From Aquirickettsiella gammari (lineage in GTDB: Bacteria > Pseudomonadota > Gammaproteobacteria > Diplorickettsiales > Diplorickettsiaceae), in contig OY969558.1 in assembly GCA_963701065.1 (NCBI GenBank), forward strand, positions 992,001-1,056,000: a stretch of 64,000 bases of DNA, given 5' to 3'. Position 1 is the first letter of the stretch; each line of letters opens with the position of its first letter. Shown piece by piece: positions 62,525-64,000 of the stretch. Under the pieces are notes generated by a model. The model made no database searches, was not told the DNA's origin, and was given only the letters and a program-made list of their open reading frames with translations. The translations under genes were made by a program, and so were the position numbers.

Positions 62525-63796
62525 ATGCATCTTTATAATAAACATTTTACAGCCCATCGTTTTTATCCATGGATAGTCATCGTCTTAGCGGCATCGTTTT
62601 TATTCTATAAATACATACTACAAGTTTCTCCTAGCATCATGACCGACGATCTCATGCGAGAGTTTCAAATTCAAGGGGTAGGTTTAGGTAATTTAGCCGC
62701 GAGTTTTTTCTATTCTTTTTTGATTGCACAATTTTTTGTAGGTATTTTACTGGATCGCTATAGTCCACGCTTACTAACCACTATCGCTTTGATACTCTGT
62801 GCGACTGGCGTTTATAGTTTTTCAAAAGCAAATAGCTTAATGGTAGCAACCTGGGCACGAACCTTAATGGGTGTAGGAGCTGCTTTTGCGACAGTCAGTT
62901 ATATGAAGATGACGAGTCTATGGTTTAAGCCAAACCAGTTTGCTTTTGTTGGAGGGTTATTAGCTTCAGCGGCTATGTTAGGGGCAATAGCCGGTCAGAT
63001 CCCTTTATCTTTAGCGGTCAATACCTTAGGCTGGCGTGAAAGCTTAAATTTTTGTGCTGTTTTAGGATTAATTTTAGCTATTTTATTTTATTGGATTGTC
63101 CGTGATAGGCCAGCTGCGGCGGGATTAAATACCACAATAGCTAAATTTTCGTTTAAAGATGTGTGGCAGGTTTTGAATAATAAGCAAAACTGGTTAATTA
63201 CCTTATATAGTGGCCTTGCCTTTTCACCTATTGATGCGTTTGCAGGTCTTTGGTGTATTCCTTTTTTAAAAGAAACCTATCAGCTGCAACATACCCAAGC
63301 GGCTTTCTTAGTGGCCTTTATTTTTTTAGGCTTGGCTTTAGGTAGTCCTTTATTAGGATTATTGTCCGATCGTTTAGGTAAGCGCCGTCGTGTCATGCTG
63401 ATAAGTGGATGCGTGGCTTTACTTAGTATCATAATTATTATTTATGTAAATAATTTGCCGCTTTACCTATTGGGTGGTTTTTTATTTTTATTTGGATTTA
63501 GTACCGGTGCGTTTATGCTCGGATTTGCGCTAGGTAGAGAATTAAATAAATTGACGGTTGCAGCGACGATAATTGCCTTAATTAATACCGGTGATGTTAT
63601 TTTCAGCGCGATTACTGAACCGCTGATTGGCAAGTTATTAGATTCAAATTGGAATGGTCAACTTATTGCCGGCATTCACTATTTTTCAATGATGGATTAT
63701 CGACGTGCCTTAGCGGTATTACCATTTTATGTTTTATTGTCTATCGTTTTATTGTTATTTATTCGCGAGCCAAATACGCAACAACTTGCTACTTAA
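62525..63796 (+). CDS. MFS transporter, third family member
   Basis: A 423-residue carrier with about 12 membrane segments. The start region YKYILQVSPSIMTDDLMREF and the signature GILLDRYSPRLL align with the tandem carriers at 14.9-17.6 kb, as does the C-terminal DYRRALAVLPFY. It is clearly more diverged from that pair than they are from each other. I start at ATG 62525; a TTG at 62504 would add seven residues. It sits alone near the right edge. The substrate is unknown. Confidence 0.87.
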   Translation: MHLYNKHFTAHRFYPWIVIVLAASFLFYKYILQVSPSIMTDDLMREFQIQGVGLGNLAASFFYSFLIAQFFVGILLDRYSPRLLTTIALILCATGVYSFSKANSLMVATWARTLMGVGAAFATVSYMKMTSLWFKPNQFAFVGGLLASAAMLGAIAGQIPLSLAVNTLGWRESLNFCAVLGLILAILFYWIVRDRPAAAGLNTTIAKFSFKDVWQVLNNKQNWLITLYSGLAFSPIDAFAGLWCIPFLKETYQLQHTQAAFLVAFIFLGLALGSPLLGLLSDRLGKRRRVMLISGCVALLSIIIIIYVNNLPLYLLGGFLFLFGFSTGAFMLGFALGRELNKLTVAATIIALINTGDVIFSAITEPLIGKLLDSNWNGQLIAGIHYFSMMDYRRALAVLPFYVLLSIVLLLFIREPNTQQLAT

Positions 63797-63809
63797 GCGG
63801 CTATTAATC

Positions 63810-64000
63810 TTAAGAACCTGAGGAATTTAATTGTGCAATAACGGTTGTTTTATAATCGGGTTGCATAATCGGTAAATTGTGATAATCCTGTAGGACTTTG
63901 GCGCAAGGAATAACTTGGTTTTTTTTCTCAGTCATTTCTGCTTCTTGAGTTATTCTTTGGTAAATAAGCAGTGCCCCTGCTATATCCGTAGGGTTATTAG
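63810..64000 (-). CDS. C-terminal end of an unidentified protein (cut by window edge)
   Basis: The minus-strand frame enters at base 63998 without a stop and ends with TAA at 63810, giving the last 62 residues. They include PTDIAGALLIYQRITQEAEM and a tail rich in polar residues ending NSSGS. I do not recognise the family, and no domain motif is visible. It is convergent with the MFS gene, 13 bp apart. Confidence 0.6.
   Translation of the reverse strand, partial: NNPTDIAGALLIYQRITQEAEMTEKKNQVIPCAKVLQDYHNLPIMQPDYKTTVIAQLNSSGS

Noticed and set aside
1..64000. CRISPR arrays, insertion sequences and prophage genes
   Set aside because: No regularly spaced repeats, transposase-like frames or phage structural genes were seen on either strand.

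Overview
The window reads as the chromosome of a low-GC gammaproteobacterium of the order Legionellales, most likely a Coxiellaceae relative of the Rickettsiella/Diplorickettsia type. This is inferred from the mix of gammaproteobacterial gene orders (alaS-lysC-csrA-tRNA-Ser-tRNA-Arg, yqgE-ruvX, rlmE/ftsH/glmM, ribD-ribBA-ribH), three MFS carriers of one Legionellales-like family, a PPi-dependent phosphofructokinase and an AT-rich sequence. No 16S gene is present, so the genus is not proven. Almost everything is housekeeping; no IS element, prophage or CRISPR array was seen.

Layout. 1-8.8 kb: ispD (cut by the left edge), cysQ, mdh, a 575-bp AT-rich gap, ftsK, trxB-mlaA, dps, an RRM RNA-binding protein and comF. 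9-17.6 kb: glmS, convergent with a leftward cluster (two tandem MFS carriers, rlmE, ftsH, glmM). 18-24.7 kb: tRNA-Leu, ispF, a tightly overlapping yqgE-ruvX-murJ-ribF run, a GDSL/SGNH hydrolase that may be a secreted effector, and a ferredoxin-NADP reductase. 24.8-29 kb: leftward mpl-ribD-ribBA-ribH (no ribE). 29-37 kb: PPi-phosphofructokinase, an XRE/S24-like regulator lacking the catalytic residues, an Sfp-type PPTase, pilB-pilC-pilD and gpsA. 37-44 kb: a short aconitase, dsbB, yggT, ldcA and gyrB. 44.6-52 kb: alaS, lysC, csrA, tRNA-Ser, tRNA-Arg, then an NHEJ cluster of Ku, a free LigD phosphoesterase and a free LigD polymerase, with no ATP-dependent ligase domain. 52-64 kb: hemW, trmB, elbB, an L-Ara4N lipid A modification set (arnT, arnC, arnD and a stand-alone arnA decarboxylase domain), a GNAT protein, lpxK with a 50-codon CcmD-like gene upstream, pdxY, tRNA-Arg, a third MFS carrier, and the C-terminal end of an unknown gene at the right edge.

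How the genes fit together. The envelope is the main theme: UDP-GlcNAc supply (glmS, glmM), peptidoglycan flipping and recycling (murJ, mpl, ldcA), lipid A synthesis and modification (lpxK, arn genes), outer-membrane lipid asymmetry (mlaA), pilus assembly (pilBCD) and periplasmic disulfides (dsbB). Flavin synthesis (ribD, ribBA, ribH, ribF) is present apart from ribE. Central metabolism is represented by PPi-dependent PFK, malate dehydrogenase and a 643-residue aconitase.

The most unusual items are the ligase-less split LigD system, the GDSL protein, the catalytically degenerate S24 regulator, a Gly/Arg-rich bacterial RRM protein, an MlaA without a lipoprotein cysteine, the incomplete arn set, and 8-base G/C tracts inside arnC, ftsH and gpsA. 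Nothing here is clearly a wholly new system.
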